Assembly: GCA_003153355.1 (NCBI GenBank)
Contig: PLYH01000001.1
Coordinates: 100,565 to 164,564, forward strand
Origin: Candidatus Peregrinibacteria bacterium
Lineage (GTDB): Bacteria > Patescibacteriota > Gracilibacteria > UBA1369
Direction of reading: 5' to 3'
DNA: 64,000 nt
Below, in pieces: positions 45,812 through 53,809 of this stretch; position 1 is the stretch's first letter, and each line of letters opens with the position of its first letter. Below the pieces are notes generated by a model. It had not been told where the DNA came from and did no database searches. It saw only the letters and a program-made list of their open reading frames with translations. The position numbers and the translations under genes were made by a program.

Positions 45812-48800
45812 ATGTTAGACAAAAAAACAAAACAAAAAATCGAAAAAATCGTTAAAGATTTCTTAGATGATGGTGCAAGTGTAAGAGGTGAGGAGAATAT
45901 CCAAACTCATTATACGATTCCTCTTCTAAAGGCTTTAGGATGGAGCTCTTCTAGTATTAGAGTAAATGAAGCTCAGTTAGTGCAGACGGGGAAATTTCCT
46001 GATGTGCTTCTGTTGAACCAATCTGGTGCAACTTTATTTGTTATTGAATCCAAGGCTACATCTCTAAGTGATGGTTTGGATGGGGCTTACACAAAAGCCG
46101 GACAAAAATTATCTTTTGTGGATCAGTTGTGTGGCTATTGCAATGCTGAAGGCGTCTATTGGGGCGCTTTAACTAATTTTGTTGAATGGAGGGTTTATGC
46201 TGCCTATCCAAAGTGCATCTACGGTAAGAAAATGAATATTTGTGATTTGGATAAAGGTATTTCTACTCTTACTGACGACGTGTGGGATTTTTTTGAACTT
46301 TTATCATCAAGTTTTCTTCAACAGAAAAATGGAAAAATCAGTAGTGAACAAGTTTATTACCCGCCTAAGGAAGTAATTCGAAAGGATTTTTTCGAAAAGC
46401 TCAAGGAATGGAGGAAGCAGCTCAGAGATTATTTGATGAAGAAAACAAATATTCAGGATGTTTTTGAAGCGAATTTTGAAACACAGAAAGTATTGGATCG
46501 ACTCATTTTTATGAAGGTTTGTTTTGATTGGAGTATATTACCGCAGAATTTTTTATCAGCAATTCTTTACTCAAAAAAAAGAGCGAAATACGAAGAATTG
46601 AAGGATAAATTTAAACTACTCAATGAAAAATTTGATTCAAGTCTCTTTCTGCACGATGTATGCGATGAAACCACTGTCAGTGATGAGATCGTTGAAAATA
46701 TTGTGAGGGGGTTAAATGGGATTGATTTTTCAGAGTTAAGCGTACATGTGATCGGTGAAGTTTATGAAGATTATTTAGGAGAGCTTCTGAAATCCGAGAG
46801 CAGTACAGCATCTGAAAATGCGCAGAAAAAAAGCCAAGGAATCTACTATACTCCGGAGTATATCGTGGATTTCATCATAAAAAGCACGGTTGGAGAACTG
46901 CTTTCGAAAGTGAGTTCTATCGATGAATTAAGAAAAGTTCGTGTGCTCGATCCTGCTTGTGGCAGCGGAAGCTTCTTGATCCGTGCATTTGATGAATTTT
47001 ATAATAAATACAATGAGCTCTATAAAAATGTACACAATAGACCTTCAGATTTTGAAATTAAAAAAGAGATCCTCTTGAATAATTTGTATGGAGTAGATCT
47101 TGATGAGAGAGCACTTCAGATTGCTCAATTAAATCTTTTGCTTAAGGCGCTAAAAAATACAAAAGAAATTTCAGGAAGAAAGCTGCTTCCAGATCTTAGC
47201 CTCAATATTCGTTGTGGAAATTCGTTGATCTTTGGTGATACACAGAATTTAAATAAAAAATTTGCAAATGAACTCAAAGAATTACGAAATCTTAAAAAAG
47301 GATTTAAAAATGAAATAGAAGATAGGAGCAAAGCCTATTATTGGAAGAAAATTGCGAATCTTGAAGCTAAAATTGAGAAGGATGTGAATAGTTCTTTAGG
47401 AGAAGAATCGGATGAACTTAAAAAAAAGAAACCTTTTAATTATGAATTAAAATTCTGTGAAGTATTTGAAGATGGTGGTTTTGATCTAGTAGTAGGCAAT
47501 CCACCATATGTTCAGCTCCAGAAACTTGCAAGAACACAGATGCAAAAGGATTTAGCATCTCAAAATTTCAAAACTTTTACACTAAATGGTGACCTGTATT
47601 GTCTTTTTTATGAGCGTGGCATTCAGTTACTGAAAGAGAAAGGGCTGCTTTCTTACATTACAAGTAACAAATGGATACGTTCAGGTTATGGTGAGAAACT
47701 ACGTGCCTACTTTTTAGAGCATACCAATCCACGTAAACTTCTTGATTTTGGTGGGTTTAAAATATTTGATGGCGCCACAGTTGATACTAATATTTTGATA
47801 ACACAAAAGTCCGTAAATGTTCACGAGCTTTGGGCAGTACATTTCAAGAATGATTATAAAATAGGTGATGATTTGGGAAATTATGTAGCCAAAAATGGCA
47901 CCATATTTGCGCATTTTAATAGTTCACCGTGGTTTATTGGCAGTCCTGCTGAGATTGCTCTTAAGAAGAAGATAGAGAAAATGGGTAAACCTCTGAAGGA
48001 TTGGGATATGTTGATGCACAGAGGCGTGACCACCGGATGTAATGAAGCATTTATCATTGATGAAAAAATGAGAAATGAACTAATAAAAAAAGACCCAGGA
48101 AGCGTGGATATTATTAAACCAGTTTTGAGAGGAAGAGATATAAATCGATATGGATATGAGTGGAATGGTTTGTATTTGATTACAACGTTTCCAAGTTTAC
48201 ATATCAACATCAATAGTTACCCAGCGGTGAGGGAATATTTGAAATCATTTGGGAAAAAACTCGAACAGACTGGGGAAAAAGGATGCCGAAAAAAAACTGA
48301 CCACAAATGGTTTGAAATACAAGATAATATTGCTTACTGGAAGGAGTTTGAAGAAGAGAAAGTCGTATGGCTGGAGCTGGTTGATGATGGGAGATTTTGT
48401 GTTGTTCCCGCAGGATATTATATAAATAATAGCAGTTACATGATGGTTACGCAGCGCAATAAGTACTTCTGTGCCGTTCTTAATTCTCGCCTTATAAATA
48501 TGTATTTTGATAATATTTGTGCTGAATCAGGAGCGGGGACAAACCGATGGATACAACAATATACAGAGCTTCTTCCAATTCCTATGCTATATACTCCGGT
48601 ACGTAAAATCATTGCGGATAAGATCGAATTCCTAGTTGATCAAATCATTAAAACTGGATCGGAAACCAAAAATTTAGAAAACCAAATAGATGAATTGGTA
48701 TATGAACTTTATGGTCTTTCTCAGAAGGAAATTGAAATTGTAGAAGGTAAAAAAGATGCTGAATCCGAATATCTTAAATTCATGACAGAATTTAAGAAAC

Positions 48801-48991
48801 TTGATTCACAAAAAGCAAAAATAAAATTCATCAAATCTAAGTCCGATGAGGAACTAGACTTGATTTTTGAAGGTTTAGACAAATACCGAAATAGTCACAC
48901 CCTTTCTAAAGCGGAACAAGATCTCTTAAGTGAATTTAATACTTCCATTAAATTAAGACCACCTTCACTACAAGATAAGCACTCAGCGTAG
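45812..48991 (+). CDS. Type IIG restriction-modification enzyme (fused nuclease-methyltransferase)
   Basis: A 1,059-aa single-chain enzyme. The N-terminal nuclease has a PD-(D/E)XK core (D64, E79, K81 in FPDVLLLNQ...FVIESKA). The adenine methyltransferase has motif I D380-PACGSGSFLIRAF, then GVDLDERALQIAQLNLL, and motif IV N563-PPY. The C-terminal ~450 residues contain TaqI/Eco57I-like recognition sequence (WIQQYTELLPIPM). No separate specificity gene is seen. It would modify and cut DNA by itself. Present uninterrupted, so presumably active. Confidence 0.92.
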   Translation: MLDKKTKQKIEKIVKDFLDDGASVRGEENIQTHYTIPLLKALGWSSSSIRVNEAQLVQTGKFPDVLLLNQSGATLFVIESKATSLSDGLDGAYTKAGQKLSFVDQLCGYCNAEGVYWGALTNFVEWRVYAAYPKCIYGKKMNICDLDKGISTLTDDVWDFFELLSSSFLQQKNGKISSEQVYYPPKEVIRKDFFEKLKEWRKQLRDYLMKKTNIQDVFEANFETQKVLDRLIFMKVCFDWSILPQNFLSAILYSKKRAKYEELKDKFKLLNEKFDSSLFLHDVCDETTVSDEIVENIVRGLNGIDFSELSVHVIGEVYEDYLGELLKSESSTASENAQKKSQGIYYTPEYIVDFIIKSTVGELLSKVSSIDELRKVRVLDPACGSGSFLIRAFDEFYNKYNELYKNVHNRPSDFEIKKEILLNNLYGVDLDERALQIAQLNLLLKALKNTKEISGRKLLPDLSLNIRCGNSLIFGDTQNLNKKFANELKELRNLKKGFKNEIEDRSKAYYWKKIANLEAKIEKDVNSSLGEESDELKKKKPFNYELKFCEVFEDGGFDLVVGNPPYVQLQKLARTQMQKDLASQNFKTFTLNGDLYCLFYERGIQLLKEKGLLSYITSNKWIRSGYGEKLRAYFLEHTNPRKLLDFGGFKIFDGATVDTNILITQKSVNVHELWAVHFKNDYKIGDDLGNYVAKNGTIFAHFNSSPWFIGSPAEIALKKKIEKMGKPLKDWDMLMHRGVTTGCNEAFIIDEKMRNELIKKDPGSVDIIKPVLRGRDINRYGYEWNGLYLITTFPSLHININSYPAVREYLKSFGKKLEQTGEKGCRKKTDHKWFEIQDNIAYWKEFEEEKVVWLELVDDGRFCVVPAGYYINNSSYMMVTQRNKYFCAVLNSRLINMYFDNICAESGAGTNRWIQQYTELLPIPMLYTPVRKIIADKIEFLVDQIIKTGSETKNLENQIDELVYELYGLSQKEIEIVEGKKDAESEYLKFMTEFKKLDSQKAKIKFIKSKSDEELDLIFEGLDKYRNSHTLSKAEQDLLSEFNTSIKLRPPSLQDKHSA

Positions 48992-49164
48992 TTTCTGTTA
49001 ATGTTTATTCGAAAAATTCGAGGCATTTTGCAGAATGGACAATCTCCTCGATAGTTTAGATCACCTCTGTCGTTCAGTTTTAGAAATTGAGCCACTAGTT
49101 TCCAAAGTTCTATTTCTTGTTGTCTGGTGATTTGCATTGGGGGCCTTTGATGGGTACTCAACAT
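48895..49164 (-). CDS. Small primase-type (CHC2) zinc-finger protein or remnant
   Basis: An 89-aa frame with YRGDCPFCKMPRIFRINI followed by YAECLSCSEGGLNLMEVL, matching the DnaG/CHC2 zinc-finger layout (CPFC...CLSC, then GG-x-x-x-x-x-x). No primase or helicase follows, so it is either a stand-alone finger or what is left of a phage/plasmid primase. About 97 bp overlap the 3' end of the type IIG gene on the opposite strand, which argues for caution. The last ~30 residues may not be natural. Confidence 0.5.
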   Translation of the reverse strand: MLSTHQRPPMQITRQQEIELWKLVAQFLKLNDRGDLNYRGDCPFCKMPRIFRININRNYAECLSCSEGGLNLMEVLNSLKRSCSALERV

Positions 49165-49328
49165 AATTTAACTATAAATTAGCGTCAAATATTATAAGAA
49201 TGACATCGGGGTATGTTTGTTGTGTAACAGAATATCGGATGGCGTGGAAGAGTAAATTCATATTATAAAGCCTAGACTTAGCCAACCGTTGCGGCATGTA
49301 TGTTGGTACACCTTAACCAATATATCGT

Positions 49329-50651
49329 ATGCCAAAGGCACTTTTAGAGAGGATTCAGGGAGATATGACCATTTCACGGTCTTTGCCAACCTTGACTGCA
49401 AGCGCCAGATATTGCCTGTATGCTCGTAAAAGCTCAGAATCGGACGAAAAACAGACAATGAGCATCGATGCTCAGCTCAAAGAAATGTTGGCAATCGCCG
49501 AAAGGGATCATTTGAATGTGGTGGAGATAAAGCAAGAAAGTAAGAGCGCAAAGGCGACAGGGGTAAGAACAGAGTATAACCAGCTAATAAATGAAATCGC
49601 GGAAGGAAAGATCAATGCAATCTTGACCTGGGCACCAGACCGCCTAAGTCGCAACGCCGGGGATCTGGGTTCTTTGGTGGATCTTATGGATCAGGGTAAA
49701 CTTCTACAAATCAGAACACATGGGCAGAATTTTACCAACAATCCCAATGAAAAATTCTTGCTCATGATCCTTTGTAGTCAGGCCAAACTCGAAAACGATA
49801 ACAGAGGAAAAAATGTAAAACGGGGCCTAAAATTTATGTGTGAAATGGGAAAAAGGCCGGGGTTACCTCCGCTGGGATATAAACTGTACCGAGACCCTAT
49901 CGATCTTTCGAAAAAAAGCCAAATCGTGATTGATCCCGAAAGAGCACCATTCGTTAAAAAGATGTTTGAATATGTTATCGACGGGTGCAGCGGAAGGCAG
50001 GTGAACGAATACCTTCAGGATGAGGGCTTAAGAACAAGAAAAGGAAAAAGGGTTCCGTTGAGCATGATGTACCGGATATTTAAAGACCAGTTCTACTATG
50101 GAGAATTTGAATATCCCGAAGGCAGCGGAAATTGGTACAAAGGCACCTACGAGCCGATCATCACGAAAGAACAATGGCAACAAGCCAATAATCAACTAAA
50201 AACCTATGCAAAATCCAAATGGGGCAGCAAGGTCTTCTACTACAGCAAACTCTTCAAATGTGGGACGTGCGGATCAGGTGTCTGCGGGGAAGAAAGAACA
50301 AACCGGTATGGCTCAAAATATATTTACTATAAATGCACCAAATATGGCGGCAAAAAGCGCTGCAATGAGAAATATATTCGGGAAGAGAAGCTCATCGAAT
50401 CGATTGCCAGAATGATTGAGGAGAATAAGGAGAAAGACACCTTGGTCAGCAAAAAAATCGACAGAGAGGTAAGCAAAATCAATCAGATCCAAAAGCTCAC
50501 GGTTGGACCTAACGCGAAAGAGATCAGCGACATCGATTACATCCAGTACATCCTCAACGGAGGAACGAATTTTGAAAGGAAGCAGTTTCTGGAGTGCATT
50601 GAAGGACAGTTATATTTACAGAGAGGTGAGGTCTTACTGAAACGAAATTAA
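49329..50651 (+). CDS. Large serine recombinase (resolvase/integrase family)
   Basis: A 440-aa recombinase that joins and excises DNA at att sites. The catalytic domain has YARKSSESDEKQTMSID (likely catalytic Ser35), then LTWAPDRLSRNAGDL. The recombinase domain has GYKLYRDP, and a zinc ribbon of CGTCGSGVCGEE...YYKCTKYGG...C is followed by a helical tail. The start may be 49,329 or the ATG at 49,365. It is the likely mover of the island. It lies about 0.9 kb from the right repeat. Confidence 0.92.
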   Translation: MPKALLERIQGDMTISRSLPTLTASARYCLYARKSSESDEKQTMSIDAQLKEMLAIAERDHLNVVEIKQESKSAKATGVRTEYNQLINEIAEGKINAILTWAPDRLSRNAGDLGSLVDLMDQGKLLQIRTHGQNFTNNPNEKFLLMILCSQAKLENDNRGKNVKRGLKFMCEMGKRPGLPPLGYKLYRDPIDLSKKSQIVIDPERAPFVKKMFEYVIDGCSGRQVNEYLQDEGLRTRKGKRVPLSMMYRIFKDQFYYGEFEYPEGSGNWYKGTYEPIITKEQWQQANNQLKTYAKSKWGSKVFYYSKLFKCGTCGSGVCGEERTNRYGSKYIYYKCTKYGGKKRCNEKYIREEKLIESIARMIEENKEKDTLVSKKIDREVSKINQIQKLTVGPNAKEISDIDYIQYILNGGTNFERKQFLECIEGQLYLQRGEVLLKRN

Positions 50652-50708
50652 CATACTCGTCAATCAAGTCTATACTTGATACCATAAGGATTATTAATAA
50701 AAGTGACT

Positions 50709-51527
50709 ATGGCTTCAAGCGTAATTAAAGATGTGGATAATCTAACAAGGGACAATATCGATCAAGCCGTTGAATTACTCTACCGGCTCCTATTTTGGAC
50801 ACATGAAAAACAAACAGAAAGAGAAGGGAAATTTAAAACTGATGACGTAAGAGGATCAACTTTTGGAAAATTTACCAAACGCTTGTCGCATGGTTACATC
50901 AACTTCAAAAGAATAGAATTTTACTTTAATGATTCTGACCAACTTGCGGATGAATTTAAAATTAGCAAAAACGATGATCATTCATTGAACCAAATTGTAA
51001 TTGGATATTTTATTTGTAGTCGTTTTGACTTATTCATAGGTATATTTTCACTTTTTGAGGATGCTTTAAAAATCATCTGTAAAGCAATATTACCACCCGA
51101 AGAGTATGAATCATTATTTTTCAATGTTGCTAAAATTTTAGAAAACCAAGATATCGCTAAACTGATAAAAGATAATTATCCAAAACAATTTGATGAAATT
51201 AAAAATAAAGATAAATTGATACCTTTAATCAGAATAATCAATAAATTTATTGCATTAAAAATAATGACAAAAGATGAAGGAAACTTTTGTGAATTCTATG
51301 CGTGCATTAGGAATACAATACACAACAATGGGTTTTACTTCGGGAAACCTAGAGATTTCACTATTCTAGGCAAGAAATATAAGTTTGAAGATGGTAAGCC
51401 CATATTATACTCATTGTTAGACGAGATAGCCTTCATTAAGGAAATTCTAAGAATTTTTGAGGAATTCACATTACGCATTAACCACGACCACATAAAAGAC
51501 AATGCTTATGTTGCTGGAGGGCAATAA
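50709..51527 (+). CDS. Hypothetical helical protein beside the recombinase
   Basis: A 272-aa all-helical soluble protein, AT-rich, from the ATG at 50,709 (a GTG at 50,703 is the alternative). Near residue 195 it has YACIRNTIHNNG, an R-N-x-x-H-N motif reminiscent of HEPN RNases, though the R-to-H spacing (three residues) is one shorter than the canonical Rx4-6H. I recognise no family. It is the last gene before the right end of the island, 57 bp after the recombinase. Confidence 0.6.
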   Translation: MASSVIKDVDNLTRDNIDQAVELLYRLLFWTHEKQTEREGKFKTDDVRGSTFGKFTKRLSHGYINFKRIEFYFNDSDQLADEFKISKNDDHSLNQIVIGYFICSRFDLFIGIFSLFEDALKIICKAILPPEEYESLFFNVAKILENQDIAKLIKDNYPKQFDEIKNKDKLIPLIRIINKFIALKIMTKDEGNFCEFYACIRNTIHNNGFYFGKPRDFTILGKKYKFEDGKPILYSLLDEIAFIKEILRIFEEFTLRINHDHIKDNAYVAGGQ

Positions 51528-51558
51528 AAATTTCAGTCATACCACTCCCCCTAGAGTG

Positions 51559-51573
51559 CACGGGTCTAGTACC
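51559..51573 (+). repeat. Right 15-bp direct repeat, proposed attR core
   Basis: CACGGGTCTAGTACC, identical to 37,998-38,012 and in the same orientation. It lies 31 bp after the stop codon of the last island gene and about 100 bp before tRNA-Gln. Confidence 0.7.
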
Positions 51574-51630
51574 ATCAGCAAGGCAACAAGAGCTTTTTCA
51601 AATCAAACACAGCCCCACCTACATAACAAC

Positions 51631-51649
51631 TCCGCCCTAGGGAGGCGGA
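51631..51649. other. Short GC-rich hairpin past tRNA-Gln
   Basis: TCCGCC / GGCGGA with a 7-nt loop, located after the tRNA-Gln 3' end. It has no clear T-run, so terminator function is weakly supported. Confidence 0.3.
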
Positions 51650-51674
51650 TCATAGCTGAACAAACTGAATCACT

Positions 51675-51749
51675 TGGCTGGGGAGGAGGGATTCGAACCC
51701 CCGCATGGTGCCTCCAGAGGGCACTGCCTTACCGCTTGGCCACTCCCCA
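51675..51749 (-). tRNA. tRNA-Gln (anticodon CTG)
   Basis: On the minus strand: acceptor TGGGGAG paired with CTCCCCA, D arm GCC-AAGCGGTAA-GGC, anticodon stem GTGCC/GGCAC with loop CTCTGGA (anticodon CTG, reads CAG), T loop TTCGAAT, discriminator G, and an encoded CCA. It is co-directional with gmk, which ends 33 bp upstream. Confidence 0.95.
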
Positions 51750-51782
51750 GCATAAACGCAACGGGATTGTACCGAAACCGAA

Positions 51783-52397
51783 TTAAACCTTCAAGTCCGC
51801 TTTTGAGGCAATTGTTAATCCTGCCTTTGCCGCCTGGTCGGCAATAATCTTCTCCACGTCGGCAACACACTTGGGAATCTGGTCTTCCAGACTCCAGACC
51901 TGGTAATCAAAAAGATCGGCGTCAGCCATTTCGCGCTTAGCGCTTTCCATGCGGCGGTCAATCTCTTCCTGGGGAAGCTTGCCGCGCTTGGCGATTCTTT
52001 CCAAAAGTTTTTCCGGACTTTCAGCTTTCAAAAAAATCGTCGTCAAATTTTCCTTGGGCACCACTTTACGGATGGAATGAAATCCCTGCACATCAACTTC
52101 GCGGATCACGATCTTTCCGGCCTCAAGCGCATCCATGATCGGTTTCTTTAAGGTACCGTAGTAATCCTTCTGATGGACCTGGGCCCATTCCAAAAAATTT
52201 CCTTTGTCGATTTCGGACTTAAAACGTTCTGCACTGATAAAATGGTAGGTTTCACCATCTTTTTCGCCGGGGCGGATAGCCCGGGTGGTATGCGAAATCG
52301 GAAAAACGAATTGCGGATATTTTGCCTTGAGCGCGCGGATGACCGTGCCTTTACCCACGCCCGAGGGACCTGAAATGATGAATAAAATTCCTTTCAT
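51783..52397 (-). CDS. gmk: Guanylate kinase
   Basis: Converts GMP to GDP. It is 204 aa. The P-loop GPSGVGKGTVIR, then HTTRAIRPGEKDGETYHFIS and VIREVDVQGFHSIRK match the family. A C-terminal helical tail follows. The gene runs into tRNA-Gln. Confidence 0.97.
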   Translation of the reverse strand: MKGILFIISGPSGVGKGTVIRALKAKYPQFVFPISHTTRAIRPGEKDGETYHFISAERFKSEIDKGNFLEWAQVHQKDYYGTLKKPIMDALEAGKIVIREVDVQGFHSIRKVVPKENLTTIFLKAESPEKLLERIAKRGKLPQEEIDRRMESAKREMADADLFDYQVWSLEDQIPKCVADVEKIIADQAAKAGLTIASKADLKV

Positions 52398-52439
52398 ACA
52401 AAAAGATTATAGCAAAAAAGGAAACCAGGCCTAAGAGCA

Positions 52440-52468
52440 TTGTAAAAACCCGTCAAAAATGCTAGAAT
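52440..52468 (+). promoter_or_regulatory. Sigma-70 promoter with extended -10 for the structured RNA
   Basis: -35 TTGTAA (52,440-52,445), exact 17-bp spacer, -10 TAGAAT (52,463-52,468) preceded by TGC, i.e. an extended -10. It points right, away from gmk, into a region without a gene. A start near 52,475 is expected. Confidence 0.6.
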
Positions 52469-52474
52469 ATTAGG

Positions 52475-52989
52475 ATAACTTCAATTCAAGAAGCTGCTCC
52501 TTAAAAACACAAACCGAATCGAAAAGTAGTTAGACACTAGAGAAATTCGTCTTACGGCAAATGACTCTGCTGCCTCCCTACTTTTCGATGCAGCCAGCGC
52601 GACAACCGGCTCCAACCTAAAGTAGCCTCCACCGGACTTCCGCAGAAATCTTTCTTGCGGTCACGTGGAGGTTCCTACAAAAAACAAAAACACACTCAAC
52701 CAAAAAGTTTACTTCTCCTCGCCTACGGCCGGGAGAGAAACGCAAAAAACAAAAATACAAATGGACGGCGGTGTAGCTAGCGTCCTAAAACAAAGCACCA
52801 AAGAACGGTAGGGAGAATGTTTTTCAGATTTAATTATCTGAAAGACGGTAACAGGAAACCTTGTTCGCAATCCTGTTGCCAACCGCTCCTTGATCTTCTT
52901 TATCCTCAGCGCATATAAACTTTGCAGCTGATAGGGTAAGGTCAGAGAGTATTAAAAGGACCAGCATCTTTACGAAGCTGGTCCTTTTT
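52475..52989 (+). ncRNA. Unidentified structured RNA of about 515 nt
   Basis: There is no reading frame, but strong structure. Stem A: 52,518-52,529 with 52,578-52,589, 12 perfect pairs (ATCGAAAAGTAG/CTACTTTTCGAT). Stem B: CCTCCAC/GTGGAGG (52,626-52,671) enclosing CCGCA/TGCGG. Stem C: GGACG/CGTCC (52,763-52,785). Stem D: TTTCAGAT/ATCTGAAA (52,822-52,843). Stem E: 52,847-52,856 with 52,871-52,880, ten pairs. Closing stem: AGGATA with TATCCT and AAGAAG with CTTCTT (52,472-52,493 with 52,895-52,906). Promoter and terminator bracket it. No RNase P, tmRNA, SRP or 6S core was found. Confidence 0.55.
52954..52989. terminator. Strong bidirectional terminator
   Basis: Stem AAAAGGACCAGC / GCTGGTCCTTTT with an 11-nt loop and T-runs in both directions. 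It can end the plus-strand RNA and, on the minus strand, ssb, whose stop codon is 16 bp away. Confidence 0.88.
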
Positions 52990-53004
52990 CCTTTGCATTT
53001 AAAT

Positions 53005-53499
53005 TTAAAATGGCAAATCTTCAATCGCAACCTCTTCCTGAGGAGCAGGCGCGTTCACGTCGCCGCCTTCTGCAGGTTGGTTTTGCTGAATGCCGGCTGC
53101 TTTGCGCGGAGCCATATTTGCTGACGGAGTGTATCCGCCCATTTCGCCGTCTCCGCTGGAAGCACCTTTGCGGTCGAGCATGATGACGTTGTCCGCAACG
53201 ATTTCCGTCCGGTAGCGTTTGACGCCGTCTTCACCTTCCCAATCGCGGGTCTGGATGCGACCTTCCACATAAACTTTGCTGCCCTTCTTCATATACTGGC
53301 CGATGATTTCCGCCAATTTTCTCCAGGCCACGATGTTGTGGAATTCAACTCTTTCCTGTTTCTGGCCGGAAGAATCCGTCCAGGTAAAATTGGTCGCAAC
53401 GCTGAACGATGCAACAGTCTGCCCTCCTGGAATCTGTTTCAATTCGGGATCGCGCGTGATGTTGCCGATGATCTGGGCTCGGTTCAATGACATTGCCAT
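53005..53499 (-). CDS. ssb: Single-stranded DNA-binding protein
   Basis: Coats single-stranded DNA in replication and repair. It is 164 aa. OB fold: LNRAQIIGNITRDPELK, then VASFSVATNFTW and KGSKVYVEGRIQTRDW. A Gly/Pro/Gln-rich linker ends in the acidic protein-interaction tip IEDLPF. Confidence 0.97.
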   Translation of the reverse strand: MAMSLNRAQIIGNITRDPELKQIPGGQTVASFSVATNFTWTDSSGQKQERVEFHNIVAWRKLAEIIGQYMKKGSKVYVEGRIQTRDWEGEDGVKRYRTEIVADNVIMLDRKGASSGDGEMGGYTPSANMAPRKAAGIQQNQPAEGGDVNAPAPQEEVAIEDLPF

Positions 53500-53596
53500 A
53501 GTGTTCTTGAATTAAAAAATGAGATACGCAAAACGTACAAACACTATAATAAAGTAGAGCGTCAGAAAACAAGCAAGTTACACTTGCCAAGATTGT

Positions 53597-53785
53597 TCAA
53601 TGGGCTTGTTGTGAACAATTCACGTCAGGAATCGGCCGGAGCACGGATTTATTGATTTGAATCTGTTCATAGCGGCCGAAAAAATATCCGTATCCGAACA
53701 TGAGGGCGGATAAAGCCAGTCCTGCAAACAAAAACAGACGTAAATCCCGTTTTGGCAGACTCAAGGTTTGCTGTTGCATTTTCAT
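53597..53785 (-). CDS. Small single-pass membrane protein
   Basis: A 62-aa protein. A basic N-terminus (SLPKRDLRLF) leads into one hydrophobic helix (LFAGLALSALMFGYGYFFGR), then a short polar tail with one Cys. No family recognised. It is divergent from the methyltransferase gene and separated from ssb by about 100 bp. Confidence 0.45.
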   Translation of the reverse strand: MKMQQQTLSLPKRDLRLFLFAGLALSALMFGYGYFFGRYEQIQINKSVLRPIPDVNCSQQAH

Positions 53786-53809
53786 AGAAACATGGAATGA
53801 TACCTGGGT

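Larger units (their letters stand above)
37998..51573. mobile_element. Serine-recombinase genomic island with defence-type cargo
   Basis: A region of about 13.6 kb bounded by a 15-bp direct repeat, with a serine recombinase gene near the right end. Genes inside are AT-richer than the flanking recQ and gmk and have defence-like content: SF2 helicase with a modular repeat protein, SIR2, AIPR and a type IIG enzyme. If excised, recQ would lie directly beside tRNA-Gln and gmk. The boundaries rest on the repeat and on gene content; no comparison with an empty site was possible. Confidence 0.7.

Noticed and set aside
45812-48991. PglX of BREX or the methylase of DISARM
   Set aside because: None of the partner genes (pglZ, brxC, drmA/B/C) is present, and the N-terminal nuclease motif indicates type IIG.
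51675-51749. tRNA-Gln as the attachment site of the 13.6-kb island
   Set aside because: The repeated 15-mer lies about 100 bp away from the tRNA and no tRNA fragment is found at the left end.
51502-51786. 94-codon plus-strand frame across tRNA-Gln
   Set aside because: It runs antisense through the tRNA and attR and has no start signal; such frames over tRNAs are common artefacts.
52540-52625. GCAAATGAC, resembling a tmRNA tag resume codon
   Set aside because: No tRNA-like domain (no T loop GTTCGA and no pairing acceptor ends with CCA) exists on either side, so tmRNA is not supported.
52475-52989. RNase P RNA
   Set aside because: The conserved GAGGAAAGTCC and ACAGAA-type core blocks are absent on both strands.
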